A stretch of DNA of 64,000 bases from contig JAMPIT010000417.1 of NCBI GenBank assembly GCA_026261815.1, positions 2,885,501 through 2,949,500 of the forward strand, read 5' to 3'. The position numbers and the translations under genes are program-made. Positions 13,456 through 24,998 of the stretch are shown here, in pieces. The notes beneath the pieces are model-generated. The model was given only the letters and a program-made list of their open reading frames with translations. It was not told where the DNA came from and made no database searches. The stretch's first letter is position 1. Every line of letters begins with the position of its first letter. The stretch comes from Monarcha castaneiventris obscurior. Taxonomy: Eukaryota; Chordata; Aves; Passeriformes; Monarchidae.

Positions 13456-14640
13456 CAGGGTAAGCATCAAAAAGCCTCAAAAAATTTTTACAATAGAAGA
13501 ATAAGAAATAATAAAATTCTTGATTTGAACATTTATCATTATTTAACACAGAAAATCAAGAAGAGAATTGAAGAGAATTTCCATTAGTTAAAAATTTAAG
13601 CACTTCAAATGTTAATAGTGTTTGGTTTGGAATAAGACTATGCTTGACTTAATGAATTCCTCTTCGCATTTGCAGTGAAGCAGATGTCTGCTTTCTGTGT
13701 CTGACAGGGGACCCAATCCATTGCTTTTTGACGTCAATAGGACCGGGGCTTTTTCAAGGGCATGCATTTATCTTGTCAATTTGGTCTAACCAGCCGGCCT
13801 CGCTTCACTGCTCTGGTCTCACACAGGTGAGGAGGGTGGGTGGGAAGTGTTGTCACCTAAGCTTTCCGAAATCTAACAGCTGTCACATGCTTCTCAGTAC
13901 TCTTACGCATGTTTGGGCACTGATCCCTGTTACTCAGTGCAGCAGTTGAGGGGAGGTCGCTGTGATGTGCCTCTGTGTGTGGCTTGTTGAGGTATCTGGC
14001 ACCAGCCCAATGGCACAGACAAGGTTAGACCACTTTGATTATAAGTAAAAAGCAACACCAGTAAGAGAGCAGTCAAGTGGTAAACTAGGTTAAGGAACAG
14101 TTTTTAGAAGAACCTTTTTTCTGTTATTGTATTAAATGATGTGTATGTTTTCCCAGATGCTGTGGAAAATATAGAGGAAAACTCCAGCAGTTTTTATGAG
14201 TGTAACATGAACTCCACTGGTATGCATATGGAGAGAACACTGCCACTGGAGTGATTTTGTTATTACACCTGTACATAAAGTTGCTTCTCTGTTACTGAGC
14301 TGGCAATTCAACACAAAAATAATAACATGGGAGAAGGGACTCAAAGGGAGACACTTCTCATTTGTAAGGAGACAATGTCGGTACAGTAAAGGCATGAGGA
14401 ACTGGAGGTTGAAGATGCTCTTTCTTAACAAAGCAAGGTTTGCTCCACAGGAAAGGGGGTGTCCCTGTGGAAGAAACAATGTGTAGATGGACAATTTGGT
14501 TTGTTTTTGTGGGTGGAATCAAAGGAATGTACTGAAGTTGGGCATCAGTAGGAAAGTTTCTTTCTCCTTCAAAGGGTTTATAACCCCTAAAATGGTTTCT
14601 TGCCATTGCTGTGAGAAAGGCTCTGCGTAGTGCTGATAGC
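13456..14640. other. Unique non-coding sequence
   Basis: No gene or repeat is recognised. A 120-codon minus-strand frame at 14132-14494 has no recognisable features and is compatible with chance. Confidence 0.55.
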
Positions 14641-14698
14641 ATGCTCTTGAAGGGAGAGTGTCCAAATTCATGCTCTTGAAGGGAGAGTGTCCAAATTC
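14641..14698. repeat. Tandem duplication, 2 x 29 bp
   Basis: Two identical 29-base copies beginning ATGCTCTTGAAGGGAGAGTG lie directly end to end, at 14641-14669 and 14670-14698. The lack of any mismatch suggests a recent duplication. Confidence 0.97.
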
Positions 14699-14989
14699 AA
14701 GGGACAAAGTGAGTCCAGTCAATGTACCCGTGCAGGCCCACACCTTTGATCATGGAATGGGAATGTGAGGTTTACGTATCTTCAGTGAAAAGTAGAATAG
14801 TGATTGGATTACTCTCAGGTGGAAATGTGGTAGAAGAGATGCTCAAAAAACAGTAACTGTTCTTACTCATATCACTCTTTTCCTTCCTTCTGAATTTTTA
14901 CTTATTCTGAAAGCTCACAGAGAAAAGATTTATTCAAGTTTCATTTAACCTCTGCAATATGTTCTGTGGTTGCTGCTGTCCTCCTACAG

Positions 14990-15053
14990 TGTAAGGAGCT
15001 TCATGGAGTACTGTGCTCTCTGGCCAAGCAGACGCAGCAAAAAGAGAGAGAAG
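14990..15053 (+). other. Candidate 64-nt internal exon
   Basis: The segment has a strong acceptor, a long pyrimidine tract ending CTCCTACAG, and a good donor, AAG|GTGGGT. Two frames are open across it. The first reads CKELHGVLCSLAKQTQQKER, a plausible helical, charged peptide. The second reads VRSFMEYCALWPSRRSKKRE. The third stops at once. I do not recognise either peptide. Matching splice sites with an open frame in 64 nt also occur by chance, as the segment at 58460-58523 shows, where both sites are good and all frames are closed. Confidence 0.2.
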
Positions 15054-18000
15054 GTGGGTGAAATGTGTGGGTTTCAAGAGAGGAGATGTATATGTCAGAG
15101 ACTGGTATCAAAATGCCAGTGTTGTAGATAATCCTGAGAAACAAGGAAGTTCTAGAATGGTCTGTTTGTCTTGTCCAGATTTGGAAGGATCTCACTGCCC
15201 ATTTCCTTCTGCCATGGTGAAGCCTGTTGTGATTCGACAAGCAATGTGGAAAAGCAGGGAAGGAGTCTCCTGCCGAAAAGACTTTGTATTTTTGGGCAAG
15301 TGGAACCAGAAATAAATATGGTGTGGTGGGACTGATGCATTCAATTAGATTTTAATATGTCTGAAAGGGAAGTTCGGAGACAAGCTGGGCCTTCTGCTTC
15401 TGTGTTCTGACAGTCTGTTAGTGATCTTAGTGTGAGTGCTGTATGTATTTATTGCCTGTAAACATACTTCCATTAGTCTCCTCCTAGCTCAGGGTGGTGA
15501 GTTTATGCTCCCTTTTCTGAACTGGTTGGATAGAAGGATTTTGCTTAGACCCTGCTGCAGTGGGGAAAGGTTCATTCTGGACTGCTGTCATGGCCATCTC
15601 CACCCTCAGAGGCTCTGTTCTCTGGTAGAGTCAGCCCAGGCTTCTCTCATTCTGTTCCCTCATGCTGTTTTGAATACAGCAGGGCATGGTTCAGCCACTT
15701 GAGTGACCAAAACAAGTGCTGATGACTAAGAGCTCTCACTTGCACACACATGCAACCACATTTTCAGAGTGCTTCTGGGGTTGAGGCAGAGGGAGGAACT
15801 CGCACCACTCCTGGGAGCTCTGCAAAGCTGTCTGAAAGTGATGGGAAGATGTCTCTTTAAGCTAGGCCCAGTACACATAAAAGACTAAAAAATGGTAGAA
15901 TAAGTTTTTCTCTCTACTTGGAAGCTTTAAATTTCTGCATGATTTTCAAAAGTAAAAATCCTGTTAGTCCAGATGTCGGAATGAGACTTGGAAAGCATCT
16001 ACCTTTGAATTCTGACAATTCTGGTTTGTGACCAATGTTAGCCTGGGAAAGCAAGGGTTATCATGGGCAATTCAAGTGTGACAAGACGAGCTGAATCTTA
16101 CTTATTATCAGAAAACCAAAAAAAAGAAAAAGACTAAAGTACAGGGAATCAGTAAATAGTGGTGATTTAAAAAACCCCAGTAGATACAGCTTCAGTAGGC
16201 CTATAATAAAAGTAAAAGCTTAACTGATAGTATCAGATGGGTGGCAGCTGATAACTGGTGATGCGAACGTTGCCACTATATAGAACGGATGTGTGAATGT
16301 TGTGGGGACAGGAGAACCATTTGGCCTCAGGTACCACAATTGCTCTGTAATTCTCTGATGAAATCTTTGCTTTTCAATAACTGTTAGTTTAGTTTCTTTA
16401 AGGTATGCTTATATGTCAATAGCACAACAAAGTGTTTTGTGACATATATTCTCCTGAATGGGTAAGTAATGCCTCAAAAACCCTCAGTCTTGTTTATGAA
16501 GTGACTGCTGTGAAAATTTAATTCTGGAGGGACAAGCTTTAGAAACACCTGTAAAATACTAAAACATTTCTGGTTTTCATCAGCTTCTCTATTGAAATTA
16601 ATTTTACCGAATATCAAATTAGGTGCTGTTTGTTTAACTACTTGAACTGTAGGGGTTACATGCCAGATAAAGAAAAGTGTTTTGAATATAAAATAGTGCA
16701 AAATTAAGTCGTTTTAAAATGAGAATGAATACTGTGAGAAAAGCTCAGTCCCCTTCAGCTCTGATTAGTGACTGCATGATACTTAAAGGGATAGGCTTGA
16801 ATATTAATATGGTTGATGTGTCCTATCTTCAGTCTATTCTATAAAAATTAGAATTAGGTGTAAAGCATAAATCACCTCTGATTCTGTCGTTTCATAAGGT
16901 GTTCTGGGCTTTTTTGGGTTTAGAATTTTATAATATTTGTGAGGCATGTGTATTATTTGTTTTTAACTTCAGCATTAGCAGTGTTGTGATTTAAATTAAC
17001 CTTCTCATATTCAGAATGAAATTAGAGGACCTTATCTGGATGTTGATTGCAGTTTTGCTGATTTTTGTTCAGGACCAGGTAGCGCGCAGAAATTATTGCC
17101 TCTTTTTCCCTGTCAACAAGCAGAGGAAAAAACATATAACTCTCACATATGATGAAAGACTGGAAGGAAGAGACAGAGAGGAAGAGAGCAAAAAGTAAAA
17201 TGGTAGGTAGGGTAAAGAGAGGAGTGTAATGCAGCTGAATTTCTGTGCATTTATGCAGCGCAAGCTGGGACTTAACACAGCAACGTGACAAAAATGTCAA
17301 TTATGACCATTTCACTGCTATGTAACTAAAAGGAAAGGCCTGCTCAGCTCTGGATATATAGCAATATCTTGATTTCAGTTACGTTATTGAAGTTGAATTT
17401 AAATAATGTCATAATTACAAATATATTAAAAAGGAAAAATGGAGAGTTTATACATGATCTTTCAGACCTATCTCACCACTGACGTCTCACTTGACAGTTC
17501 AAAGCAGTTAGAACATACCATGCAATTTTTAAAGTATTTTTTACTTCATTTTTAGTAAAGGTTTTCTTGGTGTATATTTGCATCAATTAATGATACAATA
17601 TGCATAAAAAGTATCTCAGTGACCTGTTTTGAAATACTGTTTCAGATATGTTTTTTTTTCCCCCTCCCCCCCATTATTAATATTGATTGCAGATTCTGAG
17701 AATATATTTCGATTCTATTTTAATTTTTTCTCCATCTAGTCATTGTATTCAATCAGTAAGAACTTTCCTTTCAAATGTCTTTGTGTATAGGGGCTTAGCA
17801 TATGAGGGCATGATGAGAGAATTCAGAGCATCATCTTCTTTCGTTACTGTTTTTCTTGTGACAAATCTTTACCAGACTCTAGAGAAAATCAGTGTATTTG
17901 AAAAAAAAATTAGACATCTCCTCCCCTAGGATTTTTTTTTTAGAAGATGGTTAAAATATTGACTTCCTGATATATGTTAAATAGGGAAAAAACATTTTTA

Positions 18001-18145
18001 AAGCCTTAGAAATGCATGTTGTCTATGTGATTTGCATTAGACTGGAGTAGGATTGTAGCAAGAGCCTGTATTTAGTATTCCTCAACTAATGACTTACGCC
18101 ATATAAATGTATCATATTCAGTTCTGATAAATACAGCTTTCCTTA
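15054..18145. other. Unique non-coding sequence
   Basis: No gene is recognised. A 63-nt segment at 17693-17755 has an acceptor-like TTGCAG and a good GTAAGA donor with one open frame (ILRIYFDSILIF), but the peptide looks like random AT-rich translation. A T/C homopolymer block lies at about 17650-17672. Confidence 0.55.
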
Positions 18146-18173
18146 TTTCCTAAATGTGCTTCCATTTAGGAAA
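18146..18173. repeat. Perfect short inverted repeat
   Basis: Arms of 11 bp, TTTCCTAAATG and CATTTAGGAAA, flank a 6-nt loop. The arms are perfectly complementary. There is no flanking sign of a transposon or microRNA. Confidence 0.9.
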
Positions 18174-19326
18174 TGAGTTAAAAATGACAGTTGCAGATAA
18201 GATAAAACTCTGACTTTGGGCACATTTGGAAGAGTATATGACAATAAAGTAATTTGTGAGTTGAGAGAAATTCTTCCTACCCTGTTAATGGATACCTGTT
18301 TGGTTCCTCTCTTGAAGGATACTGATGATGGTCTGGGAAGAAAGGAAAAGGCCCAGTGAAATTCATGGCTTTTGTGATGTCTTGTGGCATTAAACTCTGA
18401 ACTAAATTTGTGTAGTAAAAGCAATAATTTATTTTCAACAGGCTGAAACTGCGCTACTATATTGAAAAAATTACTTTTTGTATGTGTTGTGAGAAGAATT
18501 AGCCACTCATTTTTACTCTACAATATGTTTGCTTGTTTATTTATTTATTTTTTGCAGGTGGGCACCCTAACTTAAGAGAGTCCTGACCAACTGTGAGGTC
18601 TCAAGTAGGCAGAGGGAAAGATAATGTCTTGTATTCTGCATTGTTTTCTTTTTGTTATCAGAGCAGGTCAGTTTTCTGATTACGGGGTGAAACATTACAG
18701 ATAGTATATAAGACATAAGGAATGGGAATAAATAAGTGAAAACCTGTTAGTATGCCTTCCTAATATGCAATAGGAATTGCATTTAAAATGTTTGGTGCAA
18801 TATTGTATCAATGACATGAAAATGTTGGAGACAGTACAGAAACCCCTGAGCATTAAAATCATTTTTAAAAGGCAAAAGCAAAAAAGGCTGAAATTTCTTA
18901 CCATCAAATAAATGAGTTATTGTTAGCATTTTTTTTATTAATAACAGATTATTCAGTAAAACAGGAACATGAGGTGGTAGATTCCAAATGTTTGAAAGCG
19001 TTCTTCCAGAGGGATTCTGTGGAATAGTACTAAACCAAAATCAAGTTAATCAAATGCAGTATAGTAAGAAATAGTTAACAGGCCTTTGACTTTTAAATCT
19101 AATTTACTTTGAACTTCAGACTATTTGTCAAATTCTTTACCAAATGATCTTCAGAAAAAAATGAAGTCAGTGTACCTAGATGACTTTGTCTACAAGGGCA
19201 GGCTGAACAGACTGGAATTTTTAAGCACAGAAGAGGTACATATGTGGGAAGTACTCTGGTAGAGGTGAATACAAAGATGACTGCTGCAGAGGGGATAAAT
19301 ACGGTCTTACAAACTGGTAGACTTAA

Positions 19327-19385
19327 ACAGGGGAAAAAAAAGACCCTAATGCACAGAATTTCTTTTTTCCCCTGTACCACAGAAT
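19327..19385. repeat. Hairpin with 13-bp perfect arms
   Basis: ACAGGGGAAAAAA pairs perfectly with TTTTTTCCCCTGT across a 33-nt loop. The stem could extend slightly with a small bulge. The low-complexity arms and the large loop argue against a microRNA precursor. Confidence 0.85.
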
Positions 19386-20812
19386 TTAAACTGTGGAATG
19401 CAGCTCTACTATTTTTGGATGGTCTAAAGTGCAAACTGATTTAAAAGGGGACTGGAAAAACAGGAGAAAACTGGCTGATGAATAGCTATTAAAGACAATT
19501 GTGTGGACACAACTGGTGACTTGAGATACTATCCTCATTTATTACTGACAGGTATTTTGCACATTTCTTGATGGTAGCAGCTGTGGAAACAAACTGTGTA
19601 CTAGATGGACTAATGTTCTGATTTGCAGTTGCATTTTTCTGGATTTCCAATTTGAATATGAATATATGTACAAAAATCATCACTGTAATCTTCCAGAGCG
19701 TAAGAAAGATCCAAAAATCACTTGCTGTAGTGTATCCCTGTAAAATACTCTGCATAAAATATGGGTTGCTGTGTGGTTCATTGCCTGTTTTCTACTTGAT
19801 AAAGGTGCATTACAACACCAAAGGTGATAGAGTTTTGCTAACCTGGGTGGGCACAATAAGGTTAACAGTTGGTCTTGCTCTGGAAAATACTCTAGGGTGT
19901 GATAAGGAGAAATGTTTTTAAAAGTCAGCTTTTCTGCATAAGGGGCACTTATTTTAAAGCTTCTGGTGGCGATTACACCTGAGTTATGTTCTGCCTGGCT
20001 CCTGTTGGTTGCATTCCGGACTGACGATTGAACCTCTGGATGCTTTATAGTGTATGTACTGTTGGTGCATGAGTTGTGGTGGAAAGCAACATCCTTCTGC
20101 ATCCCAGTTCAGGACTGAGGAAATAAATGCACCGTGCAGTTTTGAGTAATTACTTGTACTCTGTCCATGAATCTGTGTCTCTGCCATTTATTTAAACATA
20201 AACAACTCTCTGGTTGCCTCCAAGACTTTTGCTGCGGTTTAAAAAATTTGGCAGAACAATGCTTTCTCTCCTCCTTCGAGCTTAGTTGCTTGTCAACCTG
20301 TTCAACTTGTCATTTCCTGAGAATGCAGTTGGGGAACAGTCAGAGCAGTATCCTGCTGTTGGGGGCCTCCTGCACACTGGACTACAAATGAAAGGAAGGT
20401 TCACTTTACGTCCATCATGTTATATTTTTAACTGATAGGTTTTTTGCCTTATTTGAGCAAAATATTTTAAAAATTACTTATTCAAATGTAAAACATAAAA
20501 ATGTTATTCAGTCAATTCGTATATAGACCTAAGTACAATAGTCTTTGAAAAGTGCTAATTTTAAAACATAAGAATTACTGAGTTTAGAAACAGTAAATAA
20601 AAACTGATTCCTAGCATATGGATCTGGCCCTTCAGAAAACACACCCAGTTGTGAAAAGTTGGTGAATTAATACTTTTGAAAAAGCTAAGAGCTTAAGGAG
20701 CCGCCTACTTGATATGTATAGCAAGTAATAACCTAGACAGGTTTAGCAACAGAGCCAAAGATTATGGTTTTGTGCAATTTTATCAGCACAGGGTTTAGGC
20801 TTATACTCAAAT

Positions 20813-20829
20813 TTCTCTCTCTCTCTCTT
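20813..20829. repeat. (TC)n microsatellite
   Basis: About eight uninterrupted TC dinucleotides are visible. Confidence 0.9.
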
Positions 20830-22164
20830 ATATTTCATTGGCTTCTGGACTGAAAGTGAAACCTATGCCCGCTTACGTTCCTTAATGGTGGTGAACCCTA
20901 GGATGCTTGAATGCTTTTGTATGCTTAGGCCTAATGAAGAAGTATATGGAATATGGGATGTTTCTGGCAGAGTAAAATATGTTACTGGTTTAACAGATCT
21001 CAAATTCAACTTTTTTTTTGGCATAGCAGTGTGTTTTTGCAGAGTGGCCTGCTTTTACTTGCAGAATGTTATACTTGTGTAAGGACTCTCTTGTATGCCT
21101 TTCCTTTTAAAAAGAAAAACAAACAAAGAAGTCACCCCAAAACCCAAAAGAGATAGAAGGTCTTGCATAACTCTTAATGGAAGAGCTGTGCTTTATTCTG
21201 AGGTTAAAAAGGAAAATTGAAACAAAAGATCAGCCGGTTAATAGAATGTAGGATGTTTAGGTAAAATAAAGTAATTTCATCCATGATGAAGATGCCTCCT
21301 GTCAAGCAAGCACAGTTTGAAGAAGGCATAATAACTAATAACTTATTTGTACCTGGGTTATTAGGATAAATCTGCAGATAAGGATATGTGTATAATGGAA
21401 GCTTCAAAAGCTTCGAATCTGATGTGATAAATGATTCAAAGTGAAACACATTAGCTTAGATTTTAATGTTTGTAAAATGAATGAAACAATACATCTCTAT
21501 GCCAAAACCATATTATCATAAACGTATTTGCCAAACTATAAGGCATAAATTGCACTTAAATTTAGTAATCTATGATGGTATGCTTGAATGTATCTTTGTG
21601 ATTAAATGTGAACAATTGCTCCTTTAAGGTAAAGGTCTGTGTATGTGTGATTAATCAGATTGAAATGACAGGGCGGACAGCTCATGCCATGCCTGGTTAT
21701 CAGAGTGATTGATTTTAGTCAGTGCTGCTGGATGAAAAAAAATCTGTTAATAACTACAACTGCAAAACTCCTGATGTCACTGATAGCACAAATCACTTCT
21801 CACACTCGTGTTATCTGGCTCATTTGCAGATACGGAGCACACAAACCAATCCATTGGAACGCAAAATTATAACGTACAGATTTATGCAAGAGGGATGACT
21901 GCAAAGTGCACTGCATGAGCAGTGTAAGAAGCTGAAAATTGCTGCTGTTGTAGCTGTCATAGGCACATTATTTTCTTTGGTATGTGTGGAGATTTTGCTG
22001 TCAGGCTTTTATCCTCCAGATTGTTTGTGCTGTACTTCTCTTCCTGTTTAAAATAGAAAATCAGTCACTGAACCTGGATGCTATTAAGGGTTCTTAGAAT
22101 AGTTCTTAACTAAGTTGGCTGATTTGCACTTTCTGATGAAGGAACATTTGGTTGTTTATTGCAG

Positions 22165-22243
22165 GCTCTGAACAAACATGTTTTTCCAAAATCAACCAAT
22201 AAGATTACAAATTGCATTTCATTAACAGAATTGTTTATCATAG
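22165..22243 (+). other. Weak candidate exon
   Basis: An acceptor ending TTTATTGCAG and a donor TAG|GTATAT bracket 79 nt. One frame is open (ALNKHVFPKSTNKITNC...) and the other two are closed. The peptide is not recognised, and a chance origin is more likely than not. Confidence 0.1.
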
Positions 22244-23169
22244 GTATATTCCTTCCATCTAATATTTATCTTTTTAGTTGTTGTGTTTTTATTTTGGAAG
22301 ATCTGGAGTTTATCTGCCTGCAACATTGTGTCTTATCTGCATTTTGCAGGGGTTAACAGGGAATGTGGATGTCTTATGGACTTCATAGGAGAAGGGGACA
22401 AAAAATAAGTCTCTGGTGTTTGGTAGGATTGTTGTCCTAAATCCTGCCCCTTACCCAACCTTTCTCCACTAGCTTTTCATCTGCCATTCCCCACTGGCCT
22501 AAAGCAATACATTTGATACACCTCTAAACATAGAAATCTTTTGGGGTTCTTATAGTCCCTTGTCCCCCCAGAATTCACAGATGCCTCCATTTTCAGGACG
22601 CCCATAGCGTTATGGTCTGAAACACTGGGGCTCTTGATTTTTTGAAATTATAAAGTCATCCTTTGCTTTTTCAAGCTTCTCCCTTCTGCTCTGCAGGTAA
22701 GTCCTTCTACTGCAAAAGTATTTCTATGAAGGATCCCAGACTTATGTATACTATTTCATCACACTGCTCTTCAGTTCTGTCTGGTATTCTGCAGAAGACC
22801 AGAGTGTGCTTATAAGGATATCGGTTAGCCCCAACATTTCATATATGTAAATGACAGGGGAAAAAATGTTTAGTTCAAGAAAGCAGAGATGATTCTTGCT
22901 TAGTAGGATACTAAAGCACTGCTGTCATTATTATTTGTTCTTATTCCTCCAGAGGATCTGGGTCTTGATTATGATTCTGTTGTGGTAAGTGCCTCTATCA
23001 ATCACAGGGAGATCAAGTCCTTGCCTGAAGATGTGCATATAAAGGTACTCCATGCAATTGCATGCCTTGAAGGAGCTTGATGGTGATTTCATAGATGCCA
23101 AATACATTAATGTGAGTTCAGGTATACTGGCATGTTTCTGAAGTCTGAGGTGTTTCAAGATAAAATCTT
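22244..23169. other. Unique non-coding sequence
   Basis: No gene is recognised. It contains a perfect consensus splice donor at 22693-22701, discussed under findings, but no upstream open exon that could use it. Confidence 0.55.
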
Positions 23170-23192
23170 CTATTTATTTATTTATTTATTTT
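23170..23192. repeat. (TTTA)n microsatellite
   Basis: About five TTTA units directly abut the perfect hairpin that starts at 23193. Confidence 0.9.
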
Positions 23193-23223
23193 AATTATTC
23201 CTGTGATTCTCACAGGAATAATT
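23193..23223. repeat. Perfect 14-bp hairpin with 3-nt loop
   Basis: AATTATTCCTGTGA is followed by TTC and then its exact reverse complement, TCACAGGAATAATT. The near-palindrome sits immediately after a TTTA microsatellite. It is a likely site of cruciform formation or of template switching during replication. Confidence 0.95.
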
Positions 23224-24925
23224 GTGAGGCAGAAACAAAGGACTTACCTGACTTTTAGATTTGTGACTTTATGAACTTTGGATATTGTCCTTTAATATGT
23301 TGAATGGGGTTGTGTAGGAGTTCTGTGATTGGTGCTTTCATCAAAGGAATGAAAAACTGAAGATGAATCCTTGCCACTAGTGCAGTTTACTTAGGAATTT
23401 ACTGAGGAATTATCTCTTAATCTAAAGGTCATAACATTTTAAATAACATGCTTTTAATATTCAGAATGGACCCAATTGCCCTCTAAGCAGCTGATAATTT
23501 TGAAATGTTTTTTGCCACAGATACCCACACATTACTTTCCCTCACTTTCCTTTCATACAAATAACGAACCTTGAACTTTACTGCAAATATGCTTTTGTCT
23601 TTTGTTCAAGCAAAAGAGTAAGTGTTGACTTTAAGCCTGCTTATGTGTGGTGTTCCTGAGTTCACTGCTTGATTTGTTTGCAGATATGGCAAACCAAGAA
23701 GATAAGTTTAAAATACTGCCAGTTGTTTTTATGTGCAAGAAGAATCCCATCCACAAAGGAATCTGAACTAGGAAGAGGAGACAGGAGTTCTTGGCTGCAC
23801 TCTTTTGCTAACATCATTAAGCCATCGCCATAAGATTGTATGAAGATGCACCACCCAAGAAATTTTAGATAAAAGGTCACAGTTTGACACTGAATACAGG
23901 ACATATATATACACATCCATTCCATTTCACAGAGCATCCATTCTGACTCCAGGCACAGCTGCAGGACTCTTCATAAATAAATAACCTCGTGTAAGACAGA
24001 TTATGTTCCTTGGATATCAATCACTGGTAAATATCGTGTTCCTACTTACGGTGTAAGAATACTAAATGGAAACTCATGAAGATTTCAGATTGCCATTATA
24101 TTTACAGTCCTGGGGCTTACTGCTGAGAATTATTGGATGTCTTTGCCTCTGAATGTGGGCTGAAAGCTGCAGTGGGATACTCATTCCTAGCTTGCCTCTC
24201 AGATTTTCAAATCGACATCGATCGTACTTCTTAAAACCCTGCCTCTGAATCATTGTAAATATTGCAAAAAGATTCCAGTCTTTGTCAGATAGGGTCAGTG
24301 AGGAAACAAAAGCCCAAACTCATCCTTTTCTGATTCCATATCTGGAAGATGTTTTGGACCAAAGTTTTCTGGGTATTGTGTAATTACAGGGACTAAATGC
24401 AGCAGGGTAGATGGAGGGAAAAATATGTCAAAAAAACACCTGGAATGTTGGAGTACCTTCTAGGAGCTGCACAATGAAAGGGCAATTATTTCATTCCCTT
24501 TCTTCTACTGGGTCATCAGCTCTTTTTCTGTCAGTGGTCAGACATTCCCCAGTTCCAGCTGCAAATAATACATCCCTCCATGTGCTGACATCAAGAAGCA
24601 GGGTTGGTTTAACTCTGAATTTTTGCCATCTTTCAGATGCAGCGAGTCCAATTTCTTTGGCGTCAGTTTGAATACTTCCCTCACCAGCCAGTGTTCTGCA
24701 CTGGCCAAAATAAAAGTGAGAGATTGTTTACAAATTCAGGAATTCTGTGCTGGGTACTCAGTGTTTTGAATGAAGCCACAGTTGAGTGTTCTGAGATGAC
24801 ACTGATTTTTTCCAATGTGAGTGCAGCTGCTGTTTCATACCTTATTAATTTTGGCTTATTTATAAATAATTCCAGACAGGTTTCAATATGTCTGTTTCAT
24901 ATTCTATTTCACTCTGTTTATTCTT
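23224..24925. other. Unique non-coding sequence
   Basis: I see no gene, RNA or known repeat in this stretch. Confidence 0.55.
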
Positions 24926-24978
24926 AGTATAGTTAGAATATACAGATTAGTTAAAGTATAGTTAGAATATACAGATTA
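24926..24978. repeat. Short tandem duplication, period 29 bp
   Basis: A 24-base segment beginning AGTATAGTTAGAATATACAG is repeated exactly with a period of 29 bases (24926-24949 and 24955-24978). Confidence 0.93.
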
Positions 24979-24982
24979 CACA

Positions 24983-24998
24983 CCCCCTCCCCCCCCCC
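24983..24998. repeat. C homopolymer tract
   Basis: The tract is five C, one T, then ten C. It directly follows the 29-bp duplication. On the minus strand it is a G tract. Confidence 0.9.

Larger units (their letters stand above)
18174..22164. other. Unique non-coding sequence with simple repeats
   Basis: No gene is recognised. The stretch holds a (TTTA)n run near 18535-18553, a (TC)n run at 20813-20829, and a hairpin with 13-bp arms (19327-19339 and 19373-19385). The remaining frames are short and featureless. Confidence 0.55.

Noticed and set aside
15450..15475. miR-30-like seed (TGTAAACATAC)
   Set aside because: The match to miR-30 breaks after the seed, and there is no complementary arm to form a precursor.
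19327..19385. microRNA precursor
   Set aside because: The arms are homopolymer-rich, the stem is only 13 bp and the loop is 33 nt. No known mature sequence is present.
21400..21425. tRNA B-box-like GCTTCGAATCT
   Set aside because: No A box or cloverleaf can be built around it. It overlaps a small AAGCTT palindrome.
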